From Anastrepha obliqua (lineage: Eukaryota > Arthropoda > Insecta > Diptera > Tephritidae), in NCBI RefSeq assembly GCF_027943255.1, contig NC_072896.1, forward strand, positions 49,688,501-49,752,500: a DNA stretch of 64,000 bases, written 5' to 3'. The notes beneath the pieces are model-generated. The model was not told where the DNA came from and ran no database searches. It saw nothing but the letters and a program-made list of their open reading frames with translations. Of the stretch, positions 25,736 to 37,275 are shown piece by piece (within the stretch, counting starts at the first letter, position 1; every line of letters begins with the position of its first letter). The position numbers were made by a program, and so were the translations under genes.

Positions 25736-26039
25736 GTTCTTAAGAAAATCATTTATTTTCTTTTTGTTTTTTGAAAGGCTGATTCAATTGCTAACTTTTG
25801 TTTCACGGTGTGTTGATGAGTATTGGAATGAAGTTAAGGCGGCACGGTTAGTAAGTATATACATAGATTACGAGTACAATCACCTCATTGTAAAGGATTT
25901 TAAACAACAGAAAATGGAAATAATTGCAGAAAACGCTATGAAAATATAAACATTCCCTATGTGTTGGAATGGGTTGATTACTCGTAAAATTATAAAAGCA
26001 ACAAATAAAATTTAGTGAAAAATTAAATTTTTTAGTTAA

Positions 26040-26742
26040 AGGGTCCCGGGGTTCTAGATTTTTAAATTTACATTTTCGGGATATTTTCAGGATTTTTTTT
26101 TATAATAAAAAAAATGAAAAACGAAATTTAAATTTTTTAGGCTTTTTATTTAACTTCTTTTACATGCAAAAATGAAAAAAAAAAAAATTTTTTTTTATTT
26201 TAAAAACTAAAAATATGGCGCTGAAGTAGACCCTGCCGAAAAATTGGACCTCGACGGTGTTGGCATTTTGGCTCTTCTTCTTCTACTTATCTGAAACACA
26301 AAAACCAAAAAAATGATTAATCAATATGACTGTAGCTATATCCCGGATGTAAAAAAATTGACAAAATGGCGCGGTTTTGAATTTTACACTCTAAAAATCG
26401 GGATTTTTCCCGTTTTTAATAAAAAAATACGAAATAATTATATATGATTCTAGTACGGGCAATAGCCGTGTGTGTTGTAAACAATATATTAAAATTTCAC
26501 ACGATTTTTTTTTTTTTTTTTTTGACAATACCAGGCCGAAAAAATAGTTTTGAAATAATTGAGTTTAAAGTTTTGAGAATGGCCGCGTGACGAATCTGAC
26601 TCTACCTGCTAAAACGGCTGTAGAATCGAAAATACTGGGAATATCTTTCCAAAAATTTGACAGTATATTCTTAGAAGTCTATACTTTCAAAATATCAAAC
26701 AAAAAGAATGATTTTTTGAAAATTCTAGACCACCGGGACCCC
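26040..26742. mobile_element. TTAA-flanked GGGG element B
   Basis: Left end AGGGTCCCGGGGTTCTAGA after TTAA (26036-26039). The right end, complemented, is GGGGTCCCGGTGGTCTAGA, before TTAA (26743-26746). The element is 703 bp, AT-rich with long T and A runs and no convincing ORF. Confidence 0.8.
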
Positions 26743-26746
26743 TTAA

Positions 26747-28578
26747 ACTCATTTGCGATCTACAGTAATTCTTAGAACTATGAATAGAACTCGAAAATAC
26801 CATACGATTTGGCGGAGAAATATTTGAACCGCCCTAATGTGCATACTACATAAAATATTTTTATTGGATATTAGCTGATTTTTACTTTTGTCCTTAGAAA
26901 ATTTTCTCTTGGTTTATTTCTCTCAACCTCAAAACATAAAAAACACTCCCAAACACATTCAGCACAGATAACAGAAACAAAACAAACACCACATACATAC
27001 ATATATAAGTACAAGTACTAAAAAATGTCTTTAAATATTTAAATTAAAATAATTATACTCGGCAATTAATCATATCGTTGTTTTTTTCTTTTTTTATTTC
27101 TGAATATGCGGTGCAAATTTAATTGTTGATTGTCCAATAAATAAAATTAAAAAAATATATACATACATACATCCAATAACGTAAAATTGAGCAAAAAATA
27201 CAGATGGAAATAATGGAGCATGTGCAAAGTCCCGTTTCGACCCGCATTAGGCTATTAGGGTTCTACGGAAAGAATTTATAGGATAATTAAAAACATTGTA
27301 TGACATTAAGGCTTTTCCACATAATTCGTTTGACTCAATTTATAATTACACTTGAAGAAAAAGTTTAAACAAAAAAAATATATTATTGTGAAATATGAAG
27401 ATGTTTACTCTTAAAAATAAAATAAAAACCACAAATAAATTGGAATTGCTATATGCTGCAAATGCGAGTATATGTATACAAACATACAGACAAAGAAACA
27501 AATAAAAATTTTAATTAAAATTTTGTACAAATTAATAAAGCTATGAAATAAAAAATTAATTAATTAAAAAAGTAATACCGTCATATTGAAATTGTTAACT
27601 TCTTGCCAGCTAAACAGTTCAAAAGCTTTTTTTTAGTTCAAGGACAAACCTAACATACATTCATATGTCTGCGTAAAGTTGGCGAGCGCAGCGGCAGTGG
27701 GTAGATGGCTGCAAAAACGAACTGGAGTCGGCACTGCATACCGAAACCGAAGGAAACTAACCAATGGAAGCAAACAACGCAAAAATTTAAAGCCATGGTG
27801 TAATTGTGAAAGTAATAATTTGTTAATGTGTTGAATCGTTATTAAACCCAAATAAAAATATAAAGTAGTGTACGGTAAATTATTTTTTGTTGTTGCATGT
27901 GTTTTACAATATTAAACTATTTACATGTATTTACATACATATGTACGTTCTTTGTACGCTGTTTATACTGGAAGGTTAGACTGGAAGTGCGGTCAAAATA
28001 GAAATCAAAAGAAGTTGATGCTTGAATTTAAAAGCGAAAATTTTTAGAATATCCTCTAAATGCCTTAAATTTACTAATTCCAAAACATTTTTGCAATTGT
28101 GTAATAATTACTTACATTTAGAGTCTACTAAATTAGCGATTTAAAATCAACAAGACGAGGGTTGCCGTATATATTTTCAGAACAAAAATGAAAACACAGT
28201 AAAATGAAAATAGAAATGGAAAATGGTTTTATTGTTTTTCAAAATATTCAGCTTGTAAGTTAATACACTTCTGCAGAGAGAAGGGAATTTGTCTCCCGTA
28301 CTGTCAACACGCTTGTTTTCTTCTTTTGTGGGAGAAAGTTCTGAGTTATGTGTTGGTTTCTAATCAAACGGAAGAAATCAACGTAGACAAACATACGAAC
28401 GCTGCTTGGGAAAAGCAGGATTAATTTTGCTAGTAAAGTAGGTTTAATTTAAAATGTTATGGAACGTGTTTATGTTCAATTCTAATTGTTCCCCCATTTC
28501 TAGATACTCAAGTTAATTGTTTGTATATGAATTATTTTTAATTTAATTTTGTTTTATTCGAGTACAAAAATGTATATA
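26747..28578. other. Intergenic, nothing recognised
   Basis: AT-rich sequence with ACAT/ATAC microsatellite tracts and no ORF or repeat that I can name. Confidence 0.4.
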
Positions 28579-28640
28579 AAGGGTTTTCCAATAAGATGTG
28601 TTATTTTGATATTCAAAGAAAAATGCTATTTTGCTGCGAA
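28579..28640 (+). mobile_element. Lone end of the mariner/IS630-like family
   Basis: AAGGGTTTTCCAATAAGATG followed by TGTTATTTTGATATTCAAAG matches the terminal repeats of the elements at 12561 and 45137. A matching right end was not found nearby. Confidence 0.55.
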
Positions 28641-29250
28641 TAAGTGCGAAATGGGTGAGCAGAATTCTGCTGCCGAGTACCCAGTGGCGTGACAGCCGAA
28701 ATTACTCTCACAATTTTAGTTCGGATGACCATACCTGTTTACCGTATTTCATATTTCTTCTTTTCTAAGGGAAAGTAAATCATGTTCTAAGTCTCGGCGA
28801 AATCGGAGCGCTTTTACGATTTTTGGTCACTGCTTATATGACGACATTGCACTGTGCGGAATATACGTAGCGCAATAAAACGGGACAAAATTTAGCCCAG
28901 CTATAATGGCACATTGGGTTCTGCGACAGAGATTTGTAATGATTGTCTGAATTTGTGTTTGTTTACTATCCGTGGCCAACAAAGTGATGCAGAACTAAAG
29001 TAAAAAAAGTTATCTGTTGAAAATACGTACTTACTTCCCCCTAGAACACTAACCACGCTTCACGCCGTTAAGTAAAGAATCATTATATTGCCTTCGGTCC
29101 CGTTACTCCCGTTATAACCCCCGACTTTGATTATATACATATGTAATTGGCGCTACACCCTTTATTAAGTGTAAGCGGCCTATTCACTTCACGGAATGTC
29201 GTGGAATTATAGCCTAATTACACCGAACCTTGATTGCAGTTTTCACTTAA

Positions 29251-29981
29251 GGGGGGAAGCTGGTCTAGAATTTTGAAAAAATCGAAAAATTTTTTTTTGT
29301 CTTAAAAGGTTCTTTAGGGTCTTAGAAATAATATACTAAATGAGGGATGCCAGCAAAAATGTCTAAATGCCCAAATTTTTCATTCGACGGCAGTGCCTCG
29401 CAGGTATGATTTTACAATACTTACAACTTTAAACGCGTTTTTCTCGAAATCACTTTTTTTAAACTGGCCGAAGACATAACTCGAGCAAATCTTTACCGAT
29501 TCTTACGAAATTTTGACAATACATTCGAAATACCTTTCTCCGGAGACGTACGTAGGATTTTTTATTTATATTACATAGTTTTTTTTTTTTTAATCAACAA
29601 TTTTATGTCGTTCTTTATAGTGAAAATTGTAACTTTTTGTTCAAACGTGCACCATTTCGCGAAAAAACAAAATATCGAAAAAATCCTACGTACGTCTCTT
29701 TCTGTTGATATATAGAAACTAAACAAATTTTATTTTTTGATCCAGGACAAAAATTAAGGAGTTTACGTCTTCGGCAATGGACCCACTAGAAAAAAAGGCG
29801 CCTTAGGAGAACTGCTGGACAGCGGCCATTTTGAAATTAATTCAGACGAAAAATTTTGTATTTGTACCATGAAAGCTATATTATTAAACCTATTTCACAG
29901 ATTTTCGATTGATTCCTTTGTTGAGTCAAAATAAATTCATAAAATATGCCCATTTTTTGCGCTCTAGACCAGCTTCCCCCC
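29251..29981. mobile_element. TTAA-flanked GGGG element C
   Basis: Perfect 19-bp terminal inverted repeats GGGGGGAAGCTGGTCTAGA, with TTAA at 29247-29250 and 29982-29985. The element is 731 bp and noncoding, with core motif CTTTAAACGCGTTTTTCTC at 29427-29445. Confidence 0.9.
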
Positions 29982-29985
29982 TTAA

Positions 29986-31800
29986 AGTTAAAGATTGCAT
30001 TTAAATGTCTTAACTTTCAAGCAATTGTTGTTGTTAACTAAACTTTGCTAAGCTAACAGAAAATTTTATGCAGCCAGTGATGGTTGTACTACAAATATCT
30101 ATAAATATCCAGCACAGTTGTATGCATGTTTTACTTTTTTTTCTCGAATCGAACTGAAAAAATCGTTAGGCATGAATCCACACCTGGTGACCAAATGGTC
30201 CAATATCCAATGCCTTGTTAATATTCCCGGGAGAACTCGCTCCTTCGTTTCTCGAGTGTTGGCCAAAGTAAATACAATGTTCTGCAGGTGTCTATATCTG
30301 TGTACGTACTTTTAGCGACTATTGTAGCCTTTTCCTCAAATTGTCAATACAAGAATCACAGATGCAATTTAATACTTGGGCTCAACCCCTAACTCCCGTC
30401 TCTTACCATTTACTCCTGCACTTGTCTGCTTTCACGTTGCTAGCGCACCACAAAATCACAATATCCCAGGGCCTAGTGCAGTTTGACACTATTGTGTCGA
30501 AAAAAAAGTAACAATTTTTGAATTTTTTATGCACATGCCGGGTTTGCCATTATCTTCTTTAAGACCTTGATTAAGGCCTAACTGCCTGCAACGAAGCAGT
30601 TTTTCAACCAGATCTGTGTTCATGACAATGCCATAGATCGCGATTTGAAAAACATTTCAGCACATTGTAAATCTATAAGTTTCACTCAGGGATCCGTCCG
30701 TGGATAAACATTTCTGATCAGCGAGACAAACATCCCTTTTGCGCGCTACAAAAAATCGAAGGTATGTAATGTATATTACCCATTAGCCATGAAAATTGGA
30801 CTATACACCAAACGGTATGAAAACCATTTTATTGGGCCAGGTTAGGCACGAAATGGACAAAAATACATATTCGACAGGAGGAAAATTTGGAGTCGCGCTT
30901 CTCCACTAACCTAGAGAGATAACAGAGGTGGAAAGCATCATCGAAGGTCTGTACAACGATTACAATAGCACTATGTGACAACAAGAACATCATGTCGATG
31001 TTGGATTGACATTGGCCATTAGTATTGATACTCCGTCAATTTTTGAACACTTCTTAAATCAGAAATTTTCATATGAAAATAGTTGGTGACAGAGTGTGTA
31101 TGTATGACCTCCTATTACTATATATTATTACTATATATATATTATTACTGTTTTATTACTATATATCAATAGAAATGTACACTAGTGCAATATTCACGAG
31201 TAAACTCTCACACGAATCACTCATTCAAATAAAATCAATCAATTTTTGTCAAGCATGGACTTTGTTATAAATGTTTGCAATTTTTATTAATCAAGTAATT
31301 CAATGATACATTATTTCCGTTTTTCTTAGTTTCATTCATTTTTTTTTTTTAATTTCATTTCGACAAGTAAAAATATAAAAATATTGCTGAATTCATTTAG
31401 TGTTTCAAAAATTCAATAAATGGAAGAAACTAAAAATTTTTTAACAATAAAAAGAACAAAATCAATTTCATTTCTTGTCACTGATACAGTGTTTTTTAAC
31501 TTTCAGCGTTTTAATTTTTTTTTTGTTTTTTGATGATAAATTACAATATTCTCTATGCATATTTGTTTTTTACGGCTACACCTCCGCAAAATTACGGTTA
31601 ATAAAGATAAGTTTAAATTGAACATGGCCATAAGTCTTTGTACATTTCCAAGTGCCACAAACGCAAATAAATTACAGTTTCTTTAACATGCATGTGTAAG
31701 TGCGTGTGTGTCGTGTGTAACATAATTTGCATTTGAAAACAATGGGAAATTGATTATAAGCCTCACATACAATTATTTAAATTATACTAATGTGGATCTG
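29986..31800. other. Intergenic, nothing recognised
   Basis: Between element C and the microprotein gene I see short unsupported ORFs and AT-rich sequence only. 30560-31040 has moderate GC and looks like a decayed repeat I cannot name. Confidence 0.35.
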
Positions 31801-31828
31801 ATGCGGACTATGGGTAAATATATTTTTT

Positions 31829-32035
31829 TTATTGTTTCAAATCTGTTTTGTGTGATTTCTCTTGTTGAAAGATGTATTCGGCATAAGCTTCGGCCTCTTC
31901 ACGACGTCTACGATCCAACCACGGTTTGATAGCAAAACGATATGTGCCCATAATGGCTAATGTCGAAAATATGCCTGCAGCCATAATGCCTACTGGCGAA
32001 TTTTTCAGCGCACGATATATATTAGTGGACGTCAT
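31829..32035 (-). CDS. Single-pass membrane microprotein, 68 aa, probably mitochondrial
   Basis: The ATG at 32035 directly follows a strong 3' splice site (a T run then CCAG), so the 5' UTR lies in an upstream exon. The protein starts MTSTNIYRALKNSPVG. It has one hydrophobic helix (about residues 12-30, IMAAGIFSTLAIMG) followed by YRFAIKPWLDRRRREEAEAY and a charged tail. A short N-terminus, one helix and a basic-acidic helix after it are typical of small inner-membrane subunits. There is a vague likeness to COX6C (aromatic-Phe, then Arg-rich, AYAEY). I cannot name it. A 437-bp mariner derivative sits about 130 bp upstream, probably in its first intron. Confidence 0.65.
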   Translation of the reverse strand: MTSTNIYRALKNSPVGIMAAGIFSTLAIMGTYRFAIKPWLDRRRREEAEAYAEYIFQQEKSHKTDLKQ

Positions 32036-32166
32036 CTGGAAAAAAAACAATTTATGTAATTATTTATTTACATCCATATTTATATACACAGGATAGTAAT
32101 AATTTAGTATCCATAGTGTGCCCAATGGCCGACACTTCGGCCTAAAAGATATTTTGTAACCTACTA

Positions 32167-32603
32167 CAAGGTGAAGTCCAAAATAAACTAGACTGGCGTC
32201 TTAAAAATGTTTTTGATGGCGCTATCTTTTTAATGAGTTAGTTGATTGAAAGTTACAGCCCTAGCTGACTTCCAGTGAAAGCCTGGTGACATTCGGTTCA
32301 GAGAAAGCGAAGTTATTGCGTCTAAAGTGTCAATATGTCTGTGTCATCGGTACAAAAATGAGTTTCGAACAAAGATATGGCGATATGGCTCCCTGTGACT
32401 TCTACCTATTCGGAAAAATGCATTTGGTCATGAAAGGAAAATGTTTTGCGTCCGTAGAGGACATCGAAAAGCTTTTAGATCGCGCAAAATAGTATGTCGA
32501 GGTCAGAGGAGACTATTTTGAATAAATAAACTCGAAGTTATCAGAACAATGCACCTGTAGTTTCTATTTTAGCTAAGTCTTGTTTATTTTGGACTTCACC
32601 TTG
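32167..32603 (+). mobile_element. Deletion derivative of the mariner at 3749
   Basis: Same ends (CAAGGTGAAGTCCAAAATAA and its complement) with TA at 32165-32166 and 32604-32605. The transposase start MSFEQR joins directly to the C-terminal [11 protein letters not shown] block, a large internal deletion leaving 437 bp. Confidence 0.88.
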
Positions 32604-32649
32604 TACCTTTTATAAAAGTAGTTAATATCTACTAGTCCTACTGACTTAC

Positions 32650-32910
32650 ATCAGGTTCTATTTAACCTAGATGTTCCCTGCCTTAGACTGGAATTGGTTG
32701 AAAGCCAAAGTCCGCCTTGCGGACAAATTTCAAAATATCTGCAACAGGAGCATTATTGATTTTATTCGGAACCAGTTAATCTCAGTGAAAAATATGCAGT
32801 CTCGCCTTTGCTATTGCAATACAGTTGCACAAGATATGATCTGTGGTTTTATCATCTTCCAGACAGAGTCTACATTCTGTCTCATTTCCCATGTGAATTT
32901 TTGAGAGATG
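32650..32910 (-). mobile_element. LINE C-terminal fragment
   Basis: The minus strand reads GNETECRLCLEDDKTTDHIL followed by CNCIAIAKARL, the Cys/His motif at the end of Jockey/R1-like ORF2 proteins, with stops after it. Confidence 0.6.
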
Positions 32911-33044
32911 GTAAATTAAGTAATGTCAGAAAAACGTATTCCATGGACGTGTAAATAATTAATATTGCAACCGCAAACTTCGAATTAATTGAAGCACAGG
33001 CTCTTTACAACCAAAGTGATGATCATCCTCAGTTTGGAGAATAG

Positions 33045-33300
33045 TAGAGCGAATAAAGATCTAGCGGCTGGATTATGTCATCCGATTGGATAAAAACGCT
33101 CCGGTTCTGAAAGCATTCGATGCGGTACCAGCTGGAGGTAGCAGAGGAAGATCTTCTCTGTGTTGGAAAGATCAGGTGAAAGCTTGGATTCACTTGGCGC
33201 TCCCAACTGGCACTGATTCGCACGAAAAATAAACGAATAGCGGCTTTGTTTAAACTCGGCTCAGAATCTCTTAAGCAGTTATCGCCCCCAATCAAGAAAA
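33045..33300 (+). mobile_element. RTE-like LINE C-terminal fragment
   Basis: The plus strand reads RLDKNAPVLKAFDAVPAG, then GRSSLCWKDQVK, ending near a GAAAAAGAAGAA tail. This is the same family as the fragments at 14786 and 56700, here in plus orientation. Confidence 0.65.
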
Positions 33301-33591
33301 AGAAGAATCAGTATGAGGGGGTTTACTGAACTTGCTGAGAACGCTTTGAATTTCCTTTCCCTGACTTATGCACAATACTTAAGTATCCTTTTCTTAGAGA
33401 AAAGTTTAGAAGAACCTATTTGCTCTTTGGGTTAATAACTAGCGAAATTCCTTGCTCTGGATTAATTAGAAACATTTGTACTTTCATAATATTAAGATTT
33501 GTATTCGATTTAAAAACGAAACAGTGATTTGTTCCAAGCAGTGGTCTAATACTTGAAGCACATAATTAGTTGATGCAATAATCAGACGTAT

Positions 33592-33616
33592 GTATGTATG
33601 TATGTATGTATGTATA
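33592..33616 (+). repeat. GTAT microsatellite
   Basis: About six GTAT units immediately 3' of the PIGBOS1-like ORF. Confidence 0.85.
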
Positions 33617-33650
33617 AGAGTGACACAAGGCTTACTTTAGCTTTTTTTAT

Positions 33651-33863
33651 CTATTTAACGGTTTCCGCAACTAAGTTTGTTGGTACTGCTTTAGAAGAAA
33701 CTGGCAAGGCAGATTCCTTTACACTCTCCTCTTTCTGTTGTGTATTTTCTGACCGAAATTTCAGTATAAGAGGCTTCCAAATGTAGACACCACCAAGGAA
33801 ACCCACTGCAGTAACTACCATTAATTGCTGCACTGTAACACCACGTGGACGACGTATACGCAT
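33651..33863 (-). CDS. PIGBOS1-like mitochondrial membrane microprotein, 70 aa
   Basis: An intact ORF of 70 residues starts MRIRRPRGVTVQQLMVVTAV. A single helix spans about residues 12-28 (QLMVVTAVGFLGGVYIW), followed by KPLILKFR and an acidic/serine-rich tail. The QLxxxTxxGxxGGVYIxxP pattern resembles vertebrate PIGBOS1, an outer-mitochondrial-membrane microprotein involved in ER contact and the unfolded protein response. That resemblance is from memory and covers only the helix region. It lies about 1.6 kb upstream of, and on the same strand as, the other microprotein. They could be separate genes or share a transcript. Confidence 0.6.
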   Translation of the reverse strand: MRIRRPRGVTVQQLMVVTAVGFLGGVYIWKPLILKFRSENTQQKEESVKESALPVSSKAVPTNLVAETVK

Positions 33864-34307
33864 AGCACTATTCTTTCTTAAATATTATTTCAGATGTTTT
33901 TAGTATTCCATTGGCCACAAACAATTGTTAAATAACCACTTTGACATACTAGAAATGTTTACAGCCGCCACTAAAATATTGAGGTTATTTTGTCTAATTG
34001 AACAGCTGTTTTGGATGGAAGACAATTTATACTGGCGTTGCCACAAATTGAGAAGCGAAAGAATACTGAAGAAAATTGAAGGTATTTGTTATATCCGCAC
34101 ACGGGGCTATTATAATTTGTTTATATTTTACAAGGTGAAAATAATTTTTTTATTATTTTTCGTTGCATAAAAGGCAACAAAAGAGCAGAGGTCGAAATTG
34201 TGAAAATACGTAGTTGACACAGTTTGAAATTCATAATTTTCTAACTAGCGCCATCTATATGTGATTTTCGATTGCATTCGAAATAAAAGAAAATTAATGT
34301 TGTTGCG

Positions 34308-34480
34308 TTAGCCGTCGTAGCCGAATAGGGTTTGTGCTTCACTACCGCTCAGTAATACCTGGTTCGAAACCCATTTTGACGGGTATGAAATAAAAACAAT
34401 ATGATAGAAAAGGTTTTTTCTTATAAAAAACCATCTGTCGTTCAGAATCTTCATAACGAACAACACTAATTGGAGATCAG
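34308..34480 (+). mobile_element. tRNA-derived SINE, 5' part
   Basis: The head has box A-like TAGCCGAATAGG (34319) and box B-like GGTTCGAAACC (34361-34371), followed by a short body (AAAAAACCATCTGTCGTTCA). It is truncated compared with 51985-52310. Confidence 0.7.
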
Positions 34481-34632
34481 CTAAAGAAATGTGTTCCAAT
34501 GGAAAGCATTTGCAAATAATATCTAAAACTCTGATATAAAACTAATAAATACCGTGAGTAAATCTGGATCATTGAGCCCGCCTATGAATACAAATTTTTT
34601 TTTTTCAACTAAAGAAACAAATGCGTATTTAC

Positions 34633-35238
34633 TAGGCCGAGTCGATTTGTGGGGAGGCAAAAAAATCGCCCATTGCTATGTGAAAATCATATTCTATGGA
34701 TCAAAATAAGAAACTTTGCCGAAGGAACCATACCTACCTCTAAAACGAATTCTGATGTCCCCCAATTTGGGTCGAACTTTTAGTGTCTTTTGTGGGGAGG
34801 CAAAAAAATCGCCCATTGCTATGTGAAAATCATATTCTATGGATCAAAATAATAAACTTTGCCGAACGAACCATACCTCTAAAACGAATTCTGATGTCCC
34901 CCAATTTGGGTCGAACTTTTTAGTTTCTTTTCTCATGTAAAGCCCAAAAATGTTGATATTTTGAAATGATTGTATGGGGAACCCCCCAGGGGAGTTCCAG
35001 GGGGTGTGGCACTGGCATGGGTGGATCGGCCGTCCAAAGTTAATGGGGGTCGGTCATACATTTAGACTCGATTAGAGCACTCTAAATGGGTCAAAGTGGA
35101 ATTTTTCGTTCGACCCAAATTGGGGGACATCAGAATTCGTTTTAGAGGTATGGTTCCTTCGGCAAAGTTTCTTATTTTGATCCCTAGAATACAATTTTCA
35201 CAGAGCAATGAGCGATTTTTAAATCGACCCGCCCTAAT
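34633..35238. mobile_element. Foldback element with one arm duplicated
   Basis: The outer ends are inverted (TAGGCCGAGTCGATTT and, complemented, TTAGGGCGGGTCGATTT). Each arm of about 130 bp contains GAACCATACC..., ACGAATTCTGATGTCCCCCA and ATTTGGGTCGAAC. The left arm is present twice in tandem (period 143 bp, junction near 34788), and the right arm (35103-35232) once, inverted. No ORF. Confidence 0.75.
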
Positions 35239-35351
35239 ATTTAACTTCTTAATTTTTTTTTAAACTATAAAATTATAATGCCCTACTACTTCTGCACAAT
35301 AATAAATAAAATAAATAATGGGCGTGTTATAATACGTTCACATATGTATAA

Positions 35352-36010
35352 GTAGATGATCTACTTTTTCGCGCTTAACTCAAAATCCGTAATTAAAAAG
35401 CGCGATTTCCCATACAAAATTTCTCTCCCAAAATCTGAGATTATAAAATAGTCCTAGATAATAACGATACTTTTTGACATACAACCCTGTGTTTTCTGTA
35501 TTATCGATAATTATTATTACGAATATAAGGAGAAACATCAAAATAAAAACTAAATGAAAGGGATGCCGGCAAAGAAAACAGGTCTGTAAACATAATTCTA
35601 ACAAAATTTTTGTTCATTATTATTAATTACGGATTCATTTTATAGAAAAAAACGTGTGTCCATAAACGTTTTGTCCTCTTATTACTTATTATAAAATGTA
35701 ATATAGAATATCCCATGCGTATTGCTGTCATAATTTTTTGCAACCTCAGTAAACGTCGCATACGGATTTCCACCAACATTTTATTATTATCAGCCAATTG
35801 CGCAATTAAATTAGCTATTCCTTCCCATTGTATTTTCTTCATATCGTTAATAATAAGTAAAGAAACCAAAAACATCGAAATATTCCACTAAAATAATTTC
35901 TATGAAGAAAAACCTCTCAAAGCAGTGTTGACAGCTTATTGACAATTTTGCGGGTAATCTACCATATGTGAACGGGCAGATTAATTTGGTGGATTTATAG
36001 ATGATTAATC
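35352..36010 (-). repeat. Left arm of a large inverted duplication
   Basis: The complement aligns along its length with 38610-39302, at my rough estimate near 75 percent identity with indels. Shared landmarks include ATTTTGTATGGG, TTATCGATAA, GGTGGAAATCCGTATGCGAC versus GGAGGAAATCCGTGAACGAC, and TTTCTATGAAGAAAAACCTC versus its counterpart near 38770. The arm carries a short minus-strand reading frame (VEIRMRRLLRLQKIMTAIR). Confidence 0.65.
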
Positions 36011-36019
36011 CATAATGCT

Positions 36020-37045
36020 GGGCCGAGCTCTTCCTCGTATTTGTGGTGTGCGTTTGGATGTCGTTCCACAAATGGGAGAACCGAGAGTTTTAAGGGGTAA
36101 CACCACTGTACACGCGTAAAATAAACACGATTTTTAAAGAATTTTTTTGTATAGAAGGAAAGGGGAAACAATCACTCTGATTTGGGAAGTTATTACTTAT
36201 ATACTAAAATACAAAACTACAAAGTTTGATCGAAAAATTTTACAAAATGACGGCATTGGAGACATTTTTGTAAAGTGGTTTCTCTTGAAGGAGCTCCGCG
36301 GCACGCAGCACAAAGGGTGCAAATTTTAATCTGGAACAAAGAAACATTTTTTTTTCTTAATCCAGATAAGAATAGCTAGAGAAACACGTAGGGGATTTAA
36401 AAAATATTTATTTTTGTGGAATTAGCAAGCATTTGAAGGAAAAAACTCTATTTTGGACTAAAAAAACGGCACTTAAATAATTATAACAATCGTTTAAATT
36501 AATCTATCGAAAATCCCCTACGCTCTTCTCTTAAGAAGGTTATTATACAGACGTAGTGAAAAACCTGATTAAAAATATTTAAAATTGTTTGAGTTATGCT
36601 GCGTGCCAATTTCAGAAAACGTGTTTTGAGAAAAACGCGTTTAAAGTTTGGAAATTTGGAGAAGTCGTTAGGTAGCAGTCACTAACGCTTGGGTAAAAGC
36701 TTAAAATATTTATGAAATAGACTTCGGTAACGTATAAAACTTTTTTGTTCTGTATTTTAAAAGGTTCAAAGAATTTTTTAAGCTTATAAAAAAAAAATCA
36801 ATTTTTTGAAATTTCTACAGTGGTGTTACCCCTTAAGCCGACTCCGAACGGCAAACTGTTTTTATGAGAAGCTTTTTCATGGCAGAAATACACTCGGAGG
36901 TTTGCCATTGTCTGTCGAGGGGCGACCGCTTTAGAACAAAATTTCTATCATTTTACTGTTTCATGAACGGAGATTCGAACCTACGCACTCCCCGCAATGT
37001 AGTCACGCACCGACCCATTCAGTTACGGTGGTCGCCTTCAATACA
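36020..37045 (-). mobile_element. tRNA-derived SINE split by TTAA element D
   Basis: 36020-36093 is the distal body (complement of the GACGCACACCACAAATAGGA region, degraded). 36833-37045 is the remainder with the head, including the box B complement at 36971-36981. Element D (36094-36832) sits exactly between, at a TTAA. Removing it restores a continuous SINE. Confidence 0.75.
36094..36832. mobile_element. TTAA-flanked GGGG element D
   Basis: Perfect 17-bp ends GGGGTAACACCACTGTA, with TTAA at 36090-36093 and 36833-36836. The element is 739 bp and noncoding, with core motif GAGAAAAACGCGTTTAAAG at 36628-36646. It is inserted in a SINE. Confidence 0.9.
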
Positions 37046-37275
37046 ATACTGGGAGTAAAAATTAGATTTTGATAAAAAAAGTCATTTTAGCTGAACGCTT
37101 CGAGATTAAATACCCCAGATAACCTGAACAATTTTATATAAATTAATTGCGAATTTCATCTCAAAGCGGCTGGTGCGGTACTCGCGGTAGCATTTCTTAT
37201 GAATAAAGTATGTAATTGATAAGCAACACACACTGATTGAATCGAAATACGTATACAATATTTTTTACTCGAAAC

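Noticed and set aside
27633..27851. 72-codon minus-strand ORF
   Set aside because: Slightly higher GC than its surroundings but no motif, no splice signals and no clear repeat match.
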